Source: an uncultured Roseobacter sp.
Lineage (GTDB): Bacteria; Pseudomonadota; Alphaproteobacteria; Rhodobacterales; Rhodobacteraceae
Reading direction: 5' to 3'
DNA: 64,000 nucleotides
NCBI RefSeq assembly: GCF_947495275.1
Contig: NZ_CANLYL010000005.1
Location: forward strand, 204,172 to 268,171
The translations under genes and the position numbers were made by a program. The notes under the pieces were generated by a model. The model made no database searches, was not told the DNA's origin, and saw nothing but the letters and a program-made list of their open reading frames with translations. Below are positions 1 to 8,441 of this stretch, piece by piece (within the stretch, counting starts at the first letter, position 1; each line of letters opens with the position of its first letter).

Positions 1-2
1 GC

Positions 3-716
3 GATGAGGTGCGCGTCGTTTCCATGGGGCGCAAGGAGGGTTCCGGCAAAGGGTCTGATGGCAACACCTATTCGCTGGAGCTTTGCGGCGGCACCCATGT
101 GCGCCAGACCGGTGATATCGGCGCATTTGTGACCCTGGGCGACAGCGCCAGCAGTGCAGGCGTACGCCGGATCGAAGCACTGACCGGGGCCGCGGCCCTG
201 TCATATTTACGCGCGCAGGATCATCGACTGGCCGAGGTCGCACTGGATCTCAAAGCGCAGGCGGCGGACGTGCCCGAAAGGGTCCGCAGTCTGATGGAAG
301 AGCGCCGAAACCTGAGCAATGAGGTCGCTCAATTGCGCCGCGAACTGGCAATGGCGGGTGGCGGTGGCACAGATGCACCCGCAGCACAGGACGTCGGCGG
401 GATCGCTTTCATTGCGCAGGTTCTGACGGGCGTGACGGGCAAGGACCTGCCGGCGCTTGTGGATCAGTTCAAGGAAAAACTGGGCAGCGGCGCTGTGCTG
501 TTGATCGCTGATTCCGATGGGAAAGCGGCCGTCGCTGCTGGTGTGACCACGGATTTGACCGAACGCGCCTCAGCAGTTGATATCGTCAAGGCCGCAGTGG
601 CGGAATTGGGCGGCAAGGGCGGCGGCGGACGACCCGATATGGCGCAAGGCGGCGCAAAAGATGCTCAGAACGCCAAAGCCGCCATTGCCGCAGCAGAAAA
701 AGTTTTGAAAGGGTAG
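3..716 (+). CDS. alaS: Alanyl-tRNA synthetase, C-terminal part (5' end outside window)
   Basis: This is the 3' end of alaS, open to the left edge; 237 codons are present. AlaRS charges tRNA-Ala and edits mischarged Ser/Gly. The motif LCGGTHV near the start is the zinc-binding Cys/His element of the editing domain. It is followed by a helical stretch rich in Glu, Arg and Leu (roughly residues 70-110 of the visible part) and a glycine-rich C-Ala domain ending in the [15 protein letters not shown] signature typical of AlaRS. The catalytic domain lies upstream of the window. The next gene begins 4 bases after the stop, so the two are probably co-transcribed. Confidence 0.96.
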   Translation, partial: DEVRVVSMGRKEGSGKGSDGNTYSLELCGGTHVRQTGDIGAFVTLGDSASSAGVRRIEALTGAAALSYLRAQDHRLAEVALDLKAQAADVPERVRSLMEERRNLSNEVAQLRRELAMAGGGGTDAPAAQDVGGIAFIAQVLTGVTGKDLPALVDQFKEKLGSGAVLLIADSDGKAAVAAGVTTDLTERASAVDIVKAAVAELGGKGGGGRPDMAQGGAKDAQNAKAAIAAAEKVLKG

Positions 717-720
717 GACC

Positions 721-1008
721 ATGGGAGCCCTTTGGATCGCACATGTCACGGTGACAGATGACGACGCCTACAGCAAATACGCAGCCCTTGCCACGGAGGC
801 GATTGCAGCGCATGGCGGGACTTTTATCGCACGCGGTGGACGGTTTGTTCAACTCGAAGGGCGCGCGCGCCCTCGCAATGTCGTCGCGCGTTTCCCCGAC
901 GTAGAAACAGCTGAAAAATGTTATCGTTCAGATGTTTATCAAGAGGCACTGAGCCACGCGCGCAATGCCAGCGAACGTGAATTGATGATTATCGAAACCA
1001 ACGAATGA
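721..1008 (+). CDS. DUF1330 family protein
   Basis: A 95-residue protein with the DUF1330 (dimeric alpha-beta barrel, NIPSNAP-like) pattern: an N-terminal beta strand, the AHGGTFIARGG segment, an EGRARPRNVV segment and FPDVETAEKCYRSDVYQ followed by a helix. Family members are small cytoplasmic proteins of unknown function. It starts 4 bases after alaS, behind an AGG-containing ribosome site that overlaps the alaS end. A short GC-rich hairpin without a T run follows at about 1017-1033, close to the convergent typA end. Confidence 0.85.
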   Translation: MGALWIAHVTVTDDDAYSKYAALATEAIAAHGGTFIARGGRFVQLEGRARPRNVVARFPDVETAEKCYRSDVYQEALSHARNASERELMIIETNE

Positions 1009-1049
1009 AGGTTCGACCGCTCTAAGAGGGCGGACGATCACCTTGCGTC

Positions 1050-2867
1050 TTAGCTGGCTCTGGCCATCCGTTTGCGTTCATGCGGGTCAAGGTAGCGCTT
1101 GCGCAGACGAATGGCGTTTGGCGTCACTTCGACCAGTTCATCATCGTCGATATAGGCAATCGCCTCCTCCAACGAGAGGTTCATCGGCGTGGTCAGACGC
1201 ACGGCTTCATCCGTCCCGGAGGCGCGCACATTGGTCAGTTTCTTGCCCTTGAGTGGGTTCACTTCGAGATCGTTTTCGCGGCTGTGCTCCCCGATGATCA
1301 TGCCAGTGTAGACATTCGCCTGCGCGCCGATCATCATTCTACCGCGCTCTTCGAGGTTCCAGAGCGCATAGGCCACAGATGTCCCATTCTCCATGGAAAT
1401 CAGCACACCTGCGCGTCGTCCGGGGATCGGCCCTTTGTGCGGCGCCCAGGTATGAAACACCCTGTTCAGAACACCCGTGCCACGGGTATCGGTCAGGAAT
1501 TCGCCGTGATAGCCAATGAGACCACGTGAAGGAACGTGGGCTACAATCCGCGTTTTGCCAGCACCAGCTGGCTTCATTTCTACCAACTCGCCGCGTCGCG
1601 TCCCGGTGATTTTTTCAATGACCGCCCCAGAATATTCATCATCGACGTCGATTGTCGCTTCTTCGATGGGTTCATGCCGTACGCCATCGATCTCCTGAAA
1701 CAGGACCTGTGGGCGCGAAATGCTCAGTTCAAACCCTTCCCGGCGCATGTTTTCGATCAGAACGCCCATTTGCAATTCGCCACGACCCGCGACTTCGAAC
1801 GCCTCGCCGCCGGGGGTGTCGCTGATCTTGATTGCAACATTGGATTCCGCTTCCTTCATCAGCCTTTCGCGGATCACACGCGATTGCACCTTCTTGCCAT
1901 CGCGCCCGGCCAACGGGCTGTCATTAATGCCAAAGGTCACAGTGATGGTGGGCGGATCGATGGGTTGGGCGGGCAGCGCCTCAGTGACTGATGATGCGAC
2001 GATGCTGTCGGCCACGGTGGCCTTGGACATGCCCGCAAGGCTGACGATATCGCCCGCTTCAGCCAGATCAATCGGTTGCTGCGTCAGTCCGCGGAAGGCC
2101 AGAATTTTGGTGACACGGAAATTTTCTATCAGCCCGCCGTCGCGCGACAGGGCCTTGACGGTCTCACCTGCCTTCAAGGTGCCGGATTCGACGCGACCGG
2201 TGAGGATACGACCGATGAACGGATCGGCCCCAAGCGTCGTGGCCAGCATGCGAAAAGGCTCATCCCGTTGCGCAATCTGCGCCGGGCTGGGTACGTGGTC
2301 TACAATAAGGTCAAAGAGGGCGGAGAGATCAGCGCGCGGGCCGTCCAGTTCCATATCTGCCCAACCGCTGCGCCCGGACGCATACATCGCCGGGAAATCA
2401 AGCTGATCATCATCCGCCCCGAGATTGGCGAAAAGATCAAAGCACTCGTCCAACGCGCGATCCGGTTCTGCGTCGGGTTTGTCGACCTTGTTGAGCACCA
2501 CGATCGGACGCAGGCCAAGCGCCAGCGCTTTTGATGTCACGAATTTGGTTTGCGGCATCGGGCCTTCTGCGGCGTCCACCAGAAGAACGACGCCATCGAC
2601 CATGGAGAGAATCCGCTCTACTTCGCCGCCGAAATCCGCGTGGCCGGGCGTGTCGACAATGTTGATGCGCGTGCCTTTCCATTCGACCGATGTCGCCTTG
2701 GCCAGAATGGTGATGCCGCGCTCCCGCTCCAGATCATTGCTGTCCATGGCGCGTTCAGCGGTGGCCTGATTTTCACGAAAGGTGCCGGATTGTTTGAGCA
2801 ATTCATCCACGAGCGTCGTTTTACCGTGATCGACGTGAGCAATGATTGCGATGTTACGCAGGTCCAT
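1050..2867 (-). CDS. typA: Ribosome-associated translational GTPase TypA/BipA
   Basis: A 605-residue translational GTPase, the usual BipA length (E. coli about 607). GTPase motifs are all visible: G1 [10 protein letters not shown]2 in ERGITI, G3 [10 protein letters not shown] and G4 NKVDKPDA. Elongation-factor domain II, the EF-G-like domains III and V and the BipA-specific C-terminal domain follow ([18 protein letters not shown] is diagnostic). BipA binds the 70S ribosome and aids 50S assembly and stress or cold adaptation. The start at 2867 ([16 protein letters not shown]) is preferred over an in-frame codon 14 residues upstream because family alignments begin here and AAAGG lies just upstream. 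Confidence 0.96.
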   Translation of the reverse strand: MDLRNIAIIAHVDHGKTTLVDELLKQSGTFRENQATAERAMDSNDLERERGITILAKATSVEWKGTRINIVDTPGHADFGGEVERILSMVDGVVLLVDAAEGPMPQTKFVTSKALALGLRPIVVLNKVDKPDAEPDRALDECFDLFANLGADDDQLDFPAMYASGRSGWADMELDGPRADLSALFDLIVDHVPSPAQIAQRDEPFRMLATTLGADPFIGRILTGRVESGTLKAGETVKALSRDGGLIENFRVTKILAFRGLTQQPIDLAEAGDIVSLAGMSKATVADSIVASSVTEALPAQPIDPPTITVTFGINDSPLAGRDGKKVQSRVIRERLMKEAESNVAIKISDTPGGEAFEVAGRGELQMGVLIENMRREGFELSISRPQVLFQEIDGVRHEPIEEATIDVDDEYSGAVIEKITGTRRGELVEMKPAGAGKTRIVAHVPSRGLIGYHGEFLTDTRGTGVLNRVFHTWAPHKGPIPGRRAGVLISMENGTSVAYALWNLEERGRMMIGAQANVYTGMIIGEHSRENDLEVNPLKGKKLTNVRASGTDEAVRLTTPMNLSLEEAIAYIDDDELVEVTPNAIRLRKRYLDPHERKRMARAS

Positions 2868-2975
2868 GACGAGAGCCTTTATTGGGAGATCGCGCGCCTG
2901 AAGGCGCATGTGTTGGGGGGCGCATACCGCGCCTCCTGTCGGAAAGCTAGGGGAAATCGGACAAGCCGCTGCGGC

Positions 2976-3311
2976 TTAATGCGTCGCCGTTTTGGAAAAG
3001 AGGTGAATGATGAGGATCCCGACGATGATCAATGAAAGCCCCAGGGTTGCAGGCAGGTCCAACCGTTGACCGAAAACAACGAACCCGATGATTGCGATCA
3101 AAACAATGCCAAGCCCGGACCAGATCGCGTAGACGATGCCGACAGGCATGAATTTCAGTGCGAGTGCCAGAAGGTAGAACGAAATAGCATAGGCCACGAC
3201 CACGAGGACCGATGGCCAGAATTTGCTGAACTGCTGGCTGGCTTGCAGGGCGGTTGTGCCGATGGTTTCCGCCGCAATGGCGAGGACGAGGTAGATGTAA
3301 TGCAACGGCAT
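2976..3311 (-). CDS. Small multidrug resistance (SMR) efflux protein
   Basis: A 111-residue inner-membrane protein with four predicted transmembrane helices, typical of the SMR family. The membrane-embedded glutamate that binds proton and substrate is present (AAETIGT, residue 15, equivalent to EmrE Glu14), as is the YAIWSGLG motif with the conserved Trp near residue 64. SMR pumps work as dual-topology dimers that exchange protons for lipophilic cations; some export guanidinium or polyamines instead. It lies 15 bases downstream of an Lrp/AsnC-type regulator gene on the same strand, so the pair is probably an operon. The substrate is not determinable from sequence. Confidence 0.9.
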   Translation of the reverse strand: MPLHYIYLVLAIAAETIGTTALQASQQFSKFWPSVLVVVAYAISFYLLALALKFMPVGIVYAIWSGLGIVLIAIIGFVVFGQRLDLPATLGLSLIIVGILIIHLFSKTATH

Positions 3312-3326
3312 TGGGGGGCCTTTCGC

Positions 3327-3785
3327 TCAGAGCGGCAATTGATGCGTGTCTTTGATCTGCTCCATCACGAAACTGGCCGAAACATCCGACAGAGGAACGC
3401 GCCGGATCAGCGCCTGATAGAGCCTGTCGTAATCGGCCATATCTGCGACACGGGCGCGGATCAAGTAGTCGAGATCGCCGGTCATTCTGTAAACGCCCAG
3501 AATCTCCGGCATGGATTGGGTCGCTTTCTTGAAAGCCTCCAACCAGTCCGGCGCATGGGCGTTGGTGCGGATCATCATGAAGACCATCAAACCAAGCCCC
3601 AGTGCGTTTGGATCCAGCAAGGTCACGCGCGCGGAGATCACACCAGCCGCCTCAAGCGCCTTGATCCGGCGCCAGCAGGCATTGCGGCTCAGGTTGACCG
3701 CATCACTCAATGCGTCAAGCGACTGGCTTGCGTCCCGTTGCAGAAAGGAGAGGATTCGTCGATCTGTTTCATCAATTTTCAACAT
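3327..3785 (-). CDS. Lrp/AsnC family transcriptional regulator
   Basis: A 152-residue regulator. Residues 1-60 form an AsnC-type winged helix-turn-helix (begins LKIDETDRRILSFLQRDA, recognition segment near LSRNACWRRIKALEAAG). The C-terminal half is a RAM effector-binding domain with the GDLDYLIRARVADM pattern. Lrp-family proteins form octamers that respond to amino acids. The start at 3785 is chosen because the family consensus begins there; an in-frame codon 12 residues upstream has no support. It precedes the SMR pump gene and probably controls it and itself. Confidence 0.92.
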   Translation of the reverse strand: MLKIDETDRRILSFLQRDASQSLDALSDAVNLSRNACWRRIKALEAAGVISARVTLLDPNALGLGLMVFMMIRTNAHAPDWLEAFKKATQSMPEILGVYRMTGDLDYLIRARVADMADYDRLYQALIRRVPLSDVSASFVMEQIKDTHQLPL

Positions 3786-3895
3786 ATTCGCCAAATTAGA
3801 AGGAAAATATCCCCTATACAAACAAAACTTTAAAACGTTTGGGATAACTTCTCATGAGTATCGCGCTAAAACTGCTCAACAAACAGGAGATTCAA

Positions 3896-4102
3896 ATGTT
3901 CCAGCGCATCTTTCTTGAACACCCCGCCACGGTTGATGAGACCTTTTTCCAGCACATGCGGTTTGCGATGACATTTGCACTGGCGCTTTTTGCTGCCGCC
4001 GGGGCGGCACTCGTGCACGCTTTCATCCCGTGTCTTTTTGAAAAAACCGCCAGCCGGATCATCACCCGGCTCTATGGTCGCATTCACAACCGGGGGCACT
4101 GA
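3896..4102 (+). CDS. DUF6356 family small membrane protein
   Basis: A 68-residue protein beginning MFQRIFLEHPATVDETF behind an AGGAG ribosome site. It has one central hydrophobic helix (about residues 26-47) followed by a basic tail. The HPxxVxExFxxHxxFA pattern matches the DUF6356 family as I recall it from alphaproteobacteria; function is unknown. The stop overlaps the start of the next gene by one base (TGATG), so the two are translationally coupled. An in-frame start 14 codons earlier lacks a ribosome site. Confidence 0.75.
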   Translation: MFQRIFLEHPATVDETFFQHMRFAMTFALALFAAAGAALVHAFIPCLFEKTASRIITRLYGRIHNRGH

Positions 4103-4899
4103 TGTGCAGATGGGCCGCCTATCTGGGCGCGCCGATTTTTCTCTCGGAGATTCTGACAGCACCGGCGCACTCGCTGATCAAGCAGTCCAAGGCAGCTACG
4201 GAATGTAAGACCGCCATAAACGCGGATGGTTTTGGCCTGGCCTGGTACGATCAGCGCCCGGAACCCGGTCTCTACCGTGACGTCTATCCCGCCTGGTCCG
4301 ACCCGAACCTTGCCGCATTGGCTGATCAGGTGAAATCGCCGCTGTTTCTGGCCCATGTCCGCGCCTCCACCGGAACGGCCACGAGCCGGAACAACTGTCA
4401 CCCTTTCGTGCAGGGGCGCTGGTCCTTCATGCACAACGGGCAGGTCGGCGGTTTCGAAGGATTTCGCAAATCCGCAGACATGCTGATTGCCGACAGGTTT
4501 TACTCCGATCGCCGGGGTGCCACTGACAGCGAAGCCATATTCCTGACCGCCTGTGGTCTGGGTCTCGAAGAAAACCCGCGGCTGGCGCTCGAAAAGGCTG
4601 TTGGCATGTTGCAGGATCTGGCGGCTCAAAGCGAATTTGACGGCGCATTGATCCGCTGCACAGCAGCCCTGTCGGATGGCGAAACGCTTTACGCGATCCG
4701 CTATGCCTCCGATCATCTGGCGCCATCACTCTACTATCAATGGCATGAGGCCCGGCGCGGTTGGGCGGTGGTCTCAGAGCCCTACGAAGAAGATGCCAAC
4801 GAGTGGCACGCGGTGCCGGCGGGAAGCTTTTGCCGTTTCACAAGGGACACGGTTGAGATATCCAGCTTTGAGCCAAATGTGACGGCGCAGGCCGCCTGA
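4102..4899 (+). CDS. Class II glutamine amidotransferase (YafJ/EgtC-like)
   Basis: A 265-residue single-domain class II amidotransferase. The catalytic N-terminal cysteine is residue 2 (MCRW). The Ntn-hydrolase pattern continues with NADGFGLAWY, a FLAHVRASTG strand, the NCHPF segment and FMHNGQVGGF, which lines the glutamine site. These enzymes hydrolyse glutamine or a gamma-glutamyl amide; no synthetase domain is attached and the acceptor is unknown. It is coupled to the small DUF6356 gene upstream. A hairpin at 4903-4929 follows. Confidence 0.9.
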   Translation: MCRWAAYLGAPIFLSEILTAPAHSLIKQSKAATECKTAINADGFGLAWYDQRPEPGLYRDVYPAWSDPNLAALADQVKSPLFLAHVRASTGTATSRNNCHPFVQGRWSFMHNGQVGGFEGFRKSADMLIADRFYSDRRGATDSEAIFLTACGLGLEENPRLALEKAVGMLQDLAAQSEFDGALIRCTAALSDGETLYAIRYASDHLAPSLYYQWHEARRGWAVVSEPYEEDANEWHAVPAGSFCRFTRDTVEISSFEPNVTAQAA

Positions 4900-4902
4900 A
4901 AA

Positions 4903-4929
4903 CAAAGGGTCGCAATTTGCAGCCCTTTG
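4903..4929. terminator. Candidate bidirectional terminator between convergent genes
   Basis: Inverted repeat CAAAGGG/CCCTTTG with an inner GCAA/TTGC pairing, placed between the amidotransferase stop and the end of icd. There is no long T run on either strand, so termination strength is uncertain. Confidence 0.35.
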
Positions 4930-4950
4930 AATTCGCTGGATTCCGAAAAC

Positions 4951-6165
4951 TCAGCCCACCAAGGCTTTGTTCAGGTTCTCGTCGACCTTCTCCAGAAAAC
5001 CCATTGTCGTTAACCAGCTCTGATCCGGACCAACAAGCAGGGCCAGATCCTTGGTCATATGCCCGCTTTCCACCGTGTCCACGATGACTTTTTCCAGCGT
5101 CTCCGCAAAATTCAGCAGGGGCGCATTGTCATCAAGCTTTGCGCGGTGCTTGAGCCCCCCCGTCCAGGCGTAGATGGATGCGATCGAATTGGTCGAGGTC
5201 TGTTCGCCTTTCTGGTGCTGGCGATAGTGGCGGGTCACCGTGCCGTGCGCGGCCTCGGATTCCACGACCTTGCCATCAGGTGTCATCAAAACGGAGGCCA
5301 TCAGCCCCAGCGAGCCGAACCCCTGTGCGACCGTATCGGACTGCACGTCACCATCGTAGTTCTTGCAGGCCCAGACATATCCCCCCGACCACTTCATTGC
5401 CGAGGCCACCATGTCGTCGATCAACCGATGCTCGTACCAGATTCCGGCCTCTTTGAATTTCTCGGCGAATTCCTCGTCAAAAATCTGCTGAAAGAGTTCC
5501 AGAAAACGCCCGTCATATTGTTTCAGGATCGTATTCTTGGTGGACAGATATACGGGCCATCCAAGCGTCAGCCCATAATTGAACGAGGCACGGGCAAAAT
5601 CGATGATGGATTTATCTAGGTTATACATGGCCATGACGACACCGCTGTCGGGGGCATCAAAGACCTCGCGTTCGATCTCGGTGCCGTCGTCACCCACGAA
5701 TTTCAGGGTCAACTTCCCTTTGCCGGGGAACTTGAAATCGGTGGCACGGTATTGATCGCCGTAAGCATGGCGCCCGACAACAATAGGCTTTGTCCAGCCC
5801 GGCACCAGCCGCGGGACGTTTTTGCAGATGATCGGTTGGCGGAAAATGACACCGCCCAGAATATTGCGGATCGTGCCATTGGGCGAGCGCCACATCTGCT
5901 TGAGGCCAAATTCTTCCACCCGCGCTTCATCCGGCGTGATGGTCGCGCATTTGACACCAACGCCGTGCTCCTTGATGGCATGGGCGGCATCGATGGTAAT
6001 CTGATCGTCGGTCTCATCCCGGGATTCGATGCCGAGATCGTAGTATTTCAGGTCCACATCCAGATAGGGCAGGATCAGCTTTTTCTTGATGAAATCCCAG
6101 ATGATCCGGGTCATTTCGTCGCCATCGAGTTCGACGATGGGGTTGTCCACCTTGATCTTGGTCAC
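4951..6165 (-). CDS. icd: NADP-dependent isocitrate dehydrogenase
   Basis: A 404-residue enzyme that oxidatively decarboxylates isocitrate to 2-oxoglutarate with NADP in the TCA cycle. It belongs to the homodimeric, eukaryote-like subfamily: [19 protein letters not shown] at the N terminus, [14 protein letters not shown] for isocitrate binding, [14 protein letters not shown], the DDMVA metal motif and the [13 protein letters not shown] cofactor motif. An AGGAGTG-type ribosome site precedes the start. The 112-base upstream gap contains a near-palindrome at 6248-6265. Confidence 0.97.
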   Translation of the reverse strand: MTKIKVDNPIVELDGDEMTRIIWDFIKKKLILPYLDVDLKYYDLGIESRDETDDQITIDAAHAIKEHGVGVKCATITPDEARVEEFGLKQMWRSPNGTIRNILGGVIFRQPIICKNVPRLVPGWTKPIVVGRHAYGDQYRATDFKFPGKGKLTLKFVGDDGTEIEREVFDAPDSGVVMAMYNLDKSIIDFARASFNYGLTLGWPVYLSTKNTILKQYDGRFLELFQQIFDEEFAEKFKEAGIWYEHRLIDDMVASAMKWSGGYVWACKNYDGDVQSDTVAQGFGSLGLMASVLMTPDGKVVESEAAHGTVTRHYRQHQKGEQTSTNSIASIYAWTGGLKHRAKLDDNAPLLNFAETLEKVIVDTVESGHMTKDLALLVGPDQSWLTTMGFLEKVDENLNKALVG

Positions 6166-6247
6166 GGAGCACTCCTGTTGAGAAAATCGAGTCGGTCTGC
6201 GCGCGGTGTAGCGCAGTTTATTCAGATTTTAAAGTCGGCATACAAAT

Positions 6248-6265
6248 GCATACCGTTTGGTATTC
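6248..6265. promoter_or_regulatory. Near-palindromic candidate operator upstream of icd
   Basis: GCATACCGTTTGGTATTC has arms GCATACC and GGTATTC that pair except at one position. A further GCATAC copy lies about 10 bases to the left. It sits about 85 bases upstream of the icd start on the minus strand, in the short gap after the HD-domain gene. The regulator is unknown. Confidence 0.3.
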
Positions 6266-6277
6266 AGTTTTCACAGA

Positions 6278-6853
6278 TCAGCTTTTGAAGAACAACCGCA
6301 GCTTCGGCAAAAGCCACTCCCAAAGCCCCGGCGCGCCGCGTTTCACAGGGGTTCCGACACGTGTCTCCAGTTGATCAAAACTCACGTTGTAGTCTGTCCA
6401 TGATCCACCGCCATTCGACAGGTTGCCGATGGGTGTCTGGACGCGGTCAATGGACTTGGCGAAAATCGCATCCGGCGTCTCGGCCGCTTCGAATTCGTCC
6501 CAGAGTGCCCGGAAGGACAGCGCCTGATCTTCGGGCAATAAGCCAAATATACGGTCGGCTGCCGCCGCCTCCTTTGCAGCCATGGCAGCGGCGTCGACAT
6601 CACCGTGAATGGGGTTGTCACCGGCGTCGATCTCAACCAGATCATGCAACAGCAACATCTTGATCACCCGATCGATCTGCACATTTGTGTCGGCCTGATC
6701 CGCCAGCACGTAGGCATAGAGCATCACGTGCCAGGAATGTTCTGCAGAGTTTTCAAAGCGGCTGGCGTCGTGAAGGCGCGACGCCCTGAGGATCGATTTC
6801 AGTTTGTCTGCCTCTGACAGAAACGCAATCTGACGGTCCAGCCGGTCGCTCAT
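6278..6853 (-). CDS. HD-domain phosphohydrolase (YfbR/5'-deoxynucleotidase-like)
   Basis: A 191-residue HD-superfamily metal-dependent phosphohydrolase. The HD ligands are visible: SAEHSWHVMLYA (first His), LLLHDLVEIDAGD (the HD pair) and a downstream acidic residue. The arrangement resembles the HDDC2/YfbR group that removes the 5'-phosphate from deoxynucleotides, though the substrate here is inferred only from the family. Its start overlaps the stop of the 79-residue gene upstream (ATGA), so it is the third gene of a hydrolase-small protein-HD operon. Confidence 0.87.
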   Translation of the reverse strand: MSDRLDRQIAFLSEADKLKSILRASRLHDASRFENSAEHSWHVMLYAYVLADQADTNVQIDRVIKMLLLHDLVEIDAGDNPIHGDVDAAAMAAKEAAAADRIFGLLPEDQALSFRALWDEFEAAETPDAIFAKSIDRVQTPIGNLSNGGGSWTDYNVSFDQLETRVGTPVKRGAPGLWEWLLPKLRLFFKS

Positions 6854-7089
6854 TCTTTCGGAGGTTCCAGGCTGCGCGCCATGTCATCCTTGAGTGTTTT
6901 GAGTAACTCGCGGGCCCGTTGCTCTGCGCGCCGCACACGCACCGCGGTCAGATAGGCCTCTTCCATGGTCTGTGAAGAGCCGCCAATTGTATCGGCGACG
7001 CGCTGCACAAAGGCATCATCGCCTGTGGCATTGATGATTTTCAGGCTTTCCAAGGCCAATTCGTCGGCGACGTCTTCGACAATTCCCAT
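6850..7089 (-). CDS. Small helical protein of unknown function
   Basis: A 79-residue, charged, mostly helical protein (MGIVEDVADELALESLKI at its start) with no signal peptide, membrane segment or motif I recognise. It starts 4 bases after the alpha/beta hydrolase stop and overlaps the HD-domain gene start by 4 bases. That coupling on both sides supports a real gene. A regulatory or scaffold role beside its neighbours is possible but unsupported. Confidence 0.7.
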   Translation of the reverse strand: MGIVEDVADELALESLKIINATGDDAFVQRVADTIGGSSQTMEEAYLTAVRVRRAEQRARELLKTLKDDMARSLEPPKE

Positions 7090-7093
7090 CAGC

Positions 7094-7747
7094 TTACCGG
7101 GTTGTTTCCGTGAGGCGGCGTTTCACATATGTGGTCGTGCTGTCGATCAGCGTATCGAGATGCGGCTCTTCAAAGAAGTGACCCGCGCCCTCAACCTGTT
7201 CATGGGTGATCGTGATGCCTTTTTGCTCGTGCAGCTTTGATACGAGCCCTTCGGTATCATGCGGCGGTGCAACGCGGTCGGCAGTCCCATTGATGATCAG
7301 GCCAGATGCGGGGCAGGGGGCCAGAAAAGAAAAGTCATACATGTTGGCGGGTGGTGCTACCGAAATGAACCCGGTGATTTCCGGGCGGCGCATCAGCAGT
7401 TGCATCCCAATCCAGGCGCCAAATGAAAACCCGGCGACCCAACAATGCTTGGAGTTGTTGTTCATGGACTGGAGGTAATCGAGAGCAGATGCCGCGTCTG
7501 ACAGCTCGCCAATGCCTTGATCGTATTCACCCTGAGAGCGCCCGACACCGCGGAAATTGAACCGCAGAACCGTGAAACCCATATTGTAGAACGCGTAATG
7601 CATGCGGTGCACGATCACGTGGTTCATGGTGCCCCCGAACTGCGGATGGGGGTGCAATATGATTGCAATCGGTGCGTCCCGCTCTTTTTGCGGGTGATAG
7701 CGGCCTTCTAGGCGACCTTCGGGGCCGGGGAAAATGACCTCAGGCAT
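7094..7747 (-). CDS. Alpha/beta hydrolase family protein
   Basis: A 217-residue alpha/beta hydrolase. The HPHPQFGGTM loop after the first strand supplies the oxyanion region, GFSFGA carries the nucleophilic serine, NGTADRVAPP holds the acid residue and GAGHFF the catalytic histidine. This subfamily (KANL3/YpfH-like, near DUF218-type small hydrolases) has no assigned substrate. The start at 7747 (MPEVIFPGPEGRLEG) fits the family better than a codon 18 residues upstream. The gene is divergent from iscR and shares the intergenic palindrome at 7810-7824. Confidence 0.88.
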   Translation of the reverse strand: MPEVIFPGPEGRLEGRYHPQKERDAPIAIILHPHPQFGGTMNHVIVHRMHYAFYNMGFTVLRFNFRGVGRSQGEYDQGIGELSDAASALDYLQSMNNNSKHCWVAGFSFGAWIGMQLLMRRPEITGFISVAPPANMYDFSFLAPCPASGLIINGTADRVAPPHDTEGLVSKLHEQKGITITHEQVEGAGHFFEEPHLDTLIDSTTTYVKRRLTETTR

Positions 7748-7809
7748 GAGCGTCCCTGTAACAATGTCGGCCAGCGCTGGGTGAACAGAAGTTCGTTCCA
7801 CGAAGCGCC

Positions 7810-7824
7810 TTAGAACGGTTCTAA
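7810..7824. promoter_or_regulatory. Palindromic operator, likely IscR site (Iron-Rhodo-box type)
   Basis: TTAGAACGGTTCTAA is a perfect inverted repeat (TTAGAAC-G-GTTCTAA) in the divergent gap between the hydrolase and iscR. A TATATA element at 7841-7846 could be the iscR -10 box, which would place the palindrome over the -35 region. The form resembles the Iron-Rhodo-box described for Rhodobacterales and assigned to IscR. Autorepression of the iscR-suf operon is the natural reading. Confidence 0.7.
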
Positions 7825-7928
7825 TTTACTTGCGCATCTTTATATAGAGTGCGAAAACCGGACTTAGGCATTTAAACGCCCCGCGTCAATCAATTGCGGG
7901 CTCTGACATGGATCACGGGGAGCACTAC

Positions 7929-8402
7929 GTGAAGTTATCGACCAAAGGCCGCTACGCCATGGTGGCGCTTTCCGACATTGCCCTGCAACCCGAAGGGCAG
8001 CTGGTCACCCTTGGCGATATCGCTGATCGGCAGGCGATTTCGTTGCCCTATCTTGAGCAGCTTTTTGTAAAACTTAGGCGGGCGAATTTGGTGTCGTCGG
8101 TGCGCGGACCTGGTGGGGGGTACCGTCTGGCGCAACCCGCTTCCGCCATCCGGGTCGTAGATGTGTTATCCGCCGTTGATGAGACGGTTGACGCCATGCA
8201 CAAAGGCGCAGGCGCATCGGGTGGCGCGTCTGGCAGCCGGGCGCAATCGCTCACCAATCGCCTCTGGGAAGGGCTCAGCGCCCATGTTTACGTGTTCCTG
8301 CACCAGACACGCTTGTCTGACGTGATCGCCAATGAACTCGCGCCTTGTCCGGCGGTTCCGCACCTCTTTGACGTTGTTGACGACCCGAGCCCCGTCTCCT
8401 GA
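7929..8402 (+). CDS. iscR: Rrf2-family Fe-S regulator IscR, single-cysteine type
   Basis: A 157-residue Rrf2-family regulator. The GTG start at 7929, preceded by GGGGAG, gives the classic IscR N terminus (KLSTKGRYAMVALSDIAL). The winged helix-turn-helix with RGPGGGYRLA follows. The three cysteines that ligate [2Fe-2S] in E. coli IscR (near residues 92-104) are absent: that segment reads HKGAGASGGASGSRAQ. The only cysteine is at about residue 140 (ELAPCPAV). Single-cysteine IscR is known from Rhodobacteraceae, where published work on Rhodobacter sphaeroides describes unusual cluster ligation. It heads the suf operon. Confidence 0.93.
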   Translation: MKLSTKGRYAMVALSDIALQPEGQLVTLGDIADRQAISLPYLEQLFVKLRRANLVSSVRGPGGGYRLAQPASAIRVVDVLSAVDETVDAMHKGAGASGGASGSRAQSLTNRLWEGLSAHVYVFLHQTRLSDVIANELAPCPAVPHLFDVVDDPSPVS

Positions 8403-8441
8403 TCCTCGCCAAACCCATTTATGCAAGTGAACACCTGACCG

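Noticed and set aside
1017..1033. Terminator between the DUF1330 gene and typA
   Set aside because: Short CCGCTCT/AGGGCGG stem without a T run on either strand.
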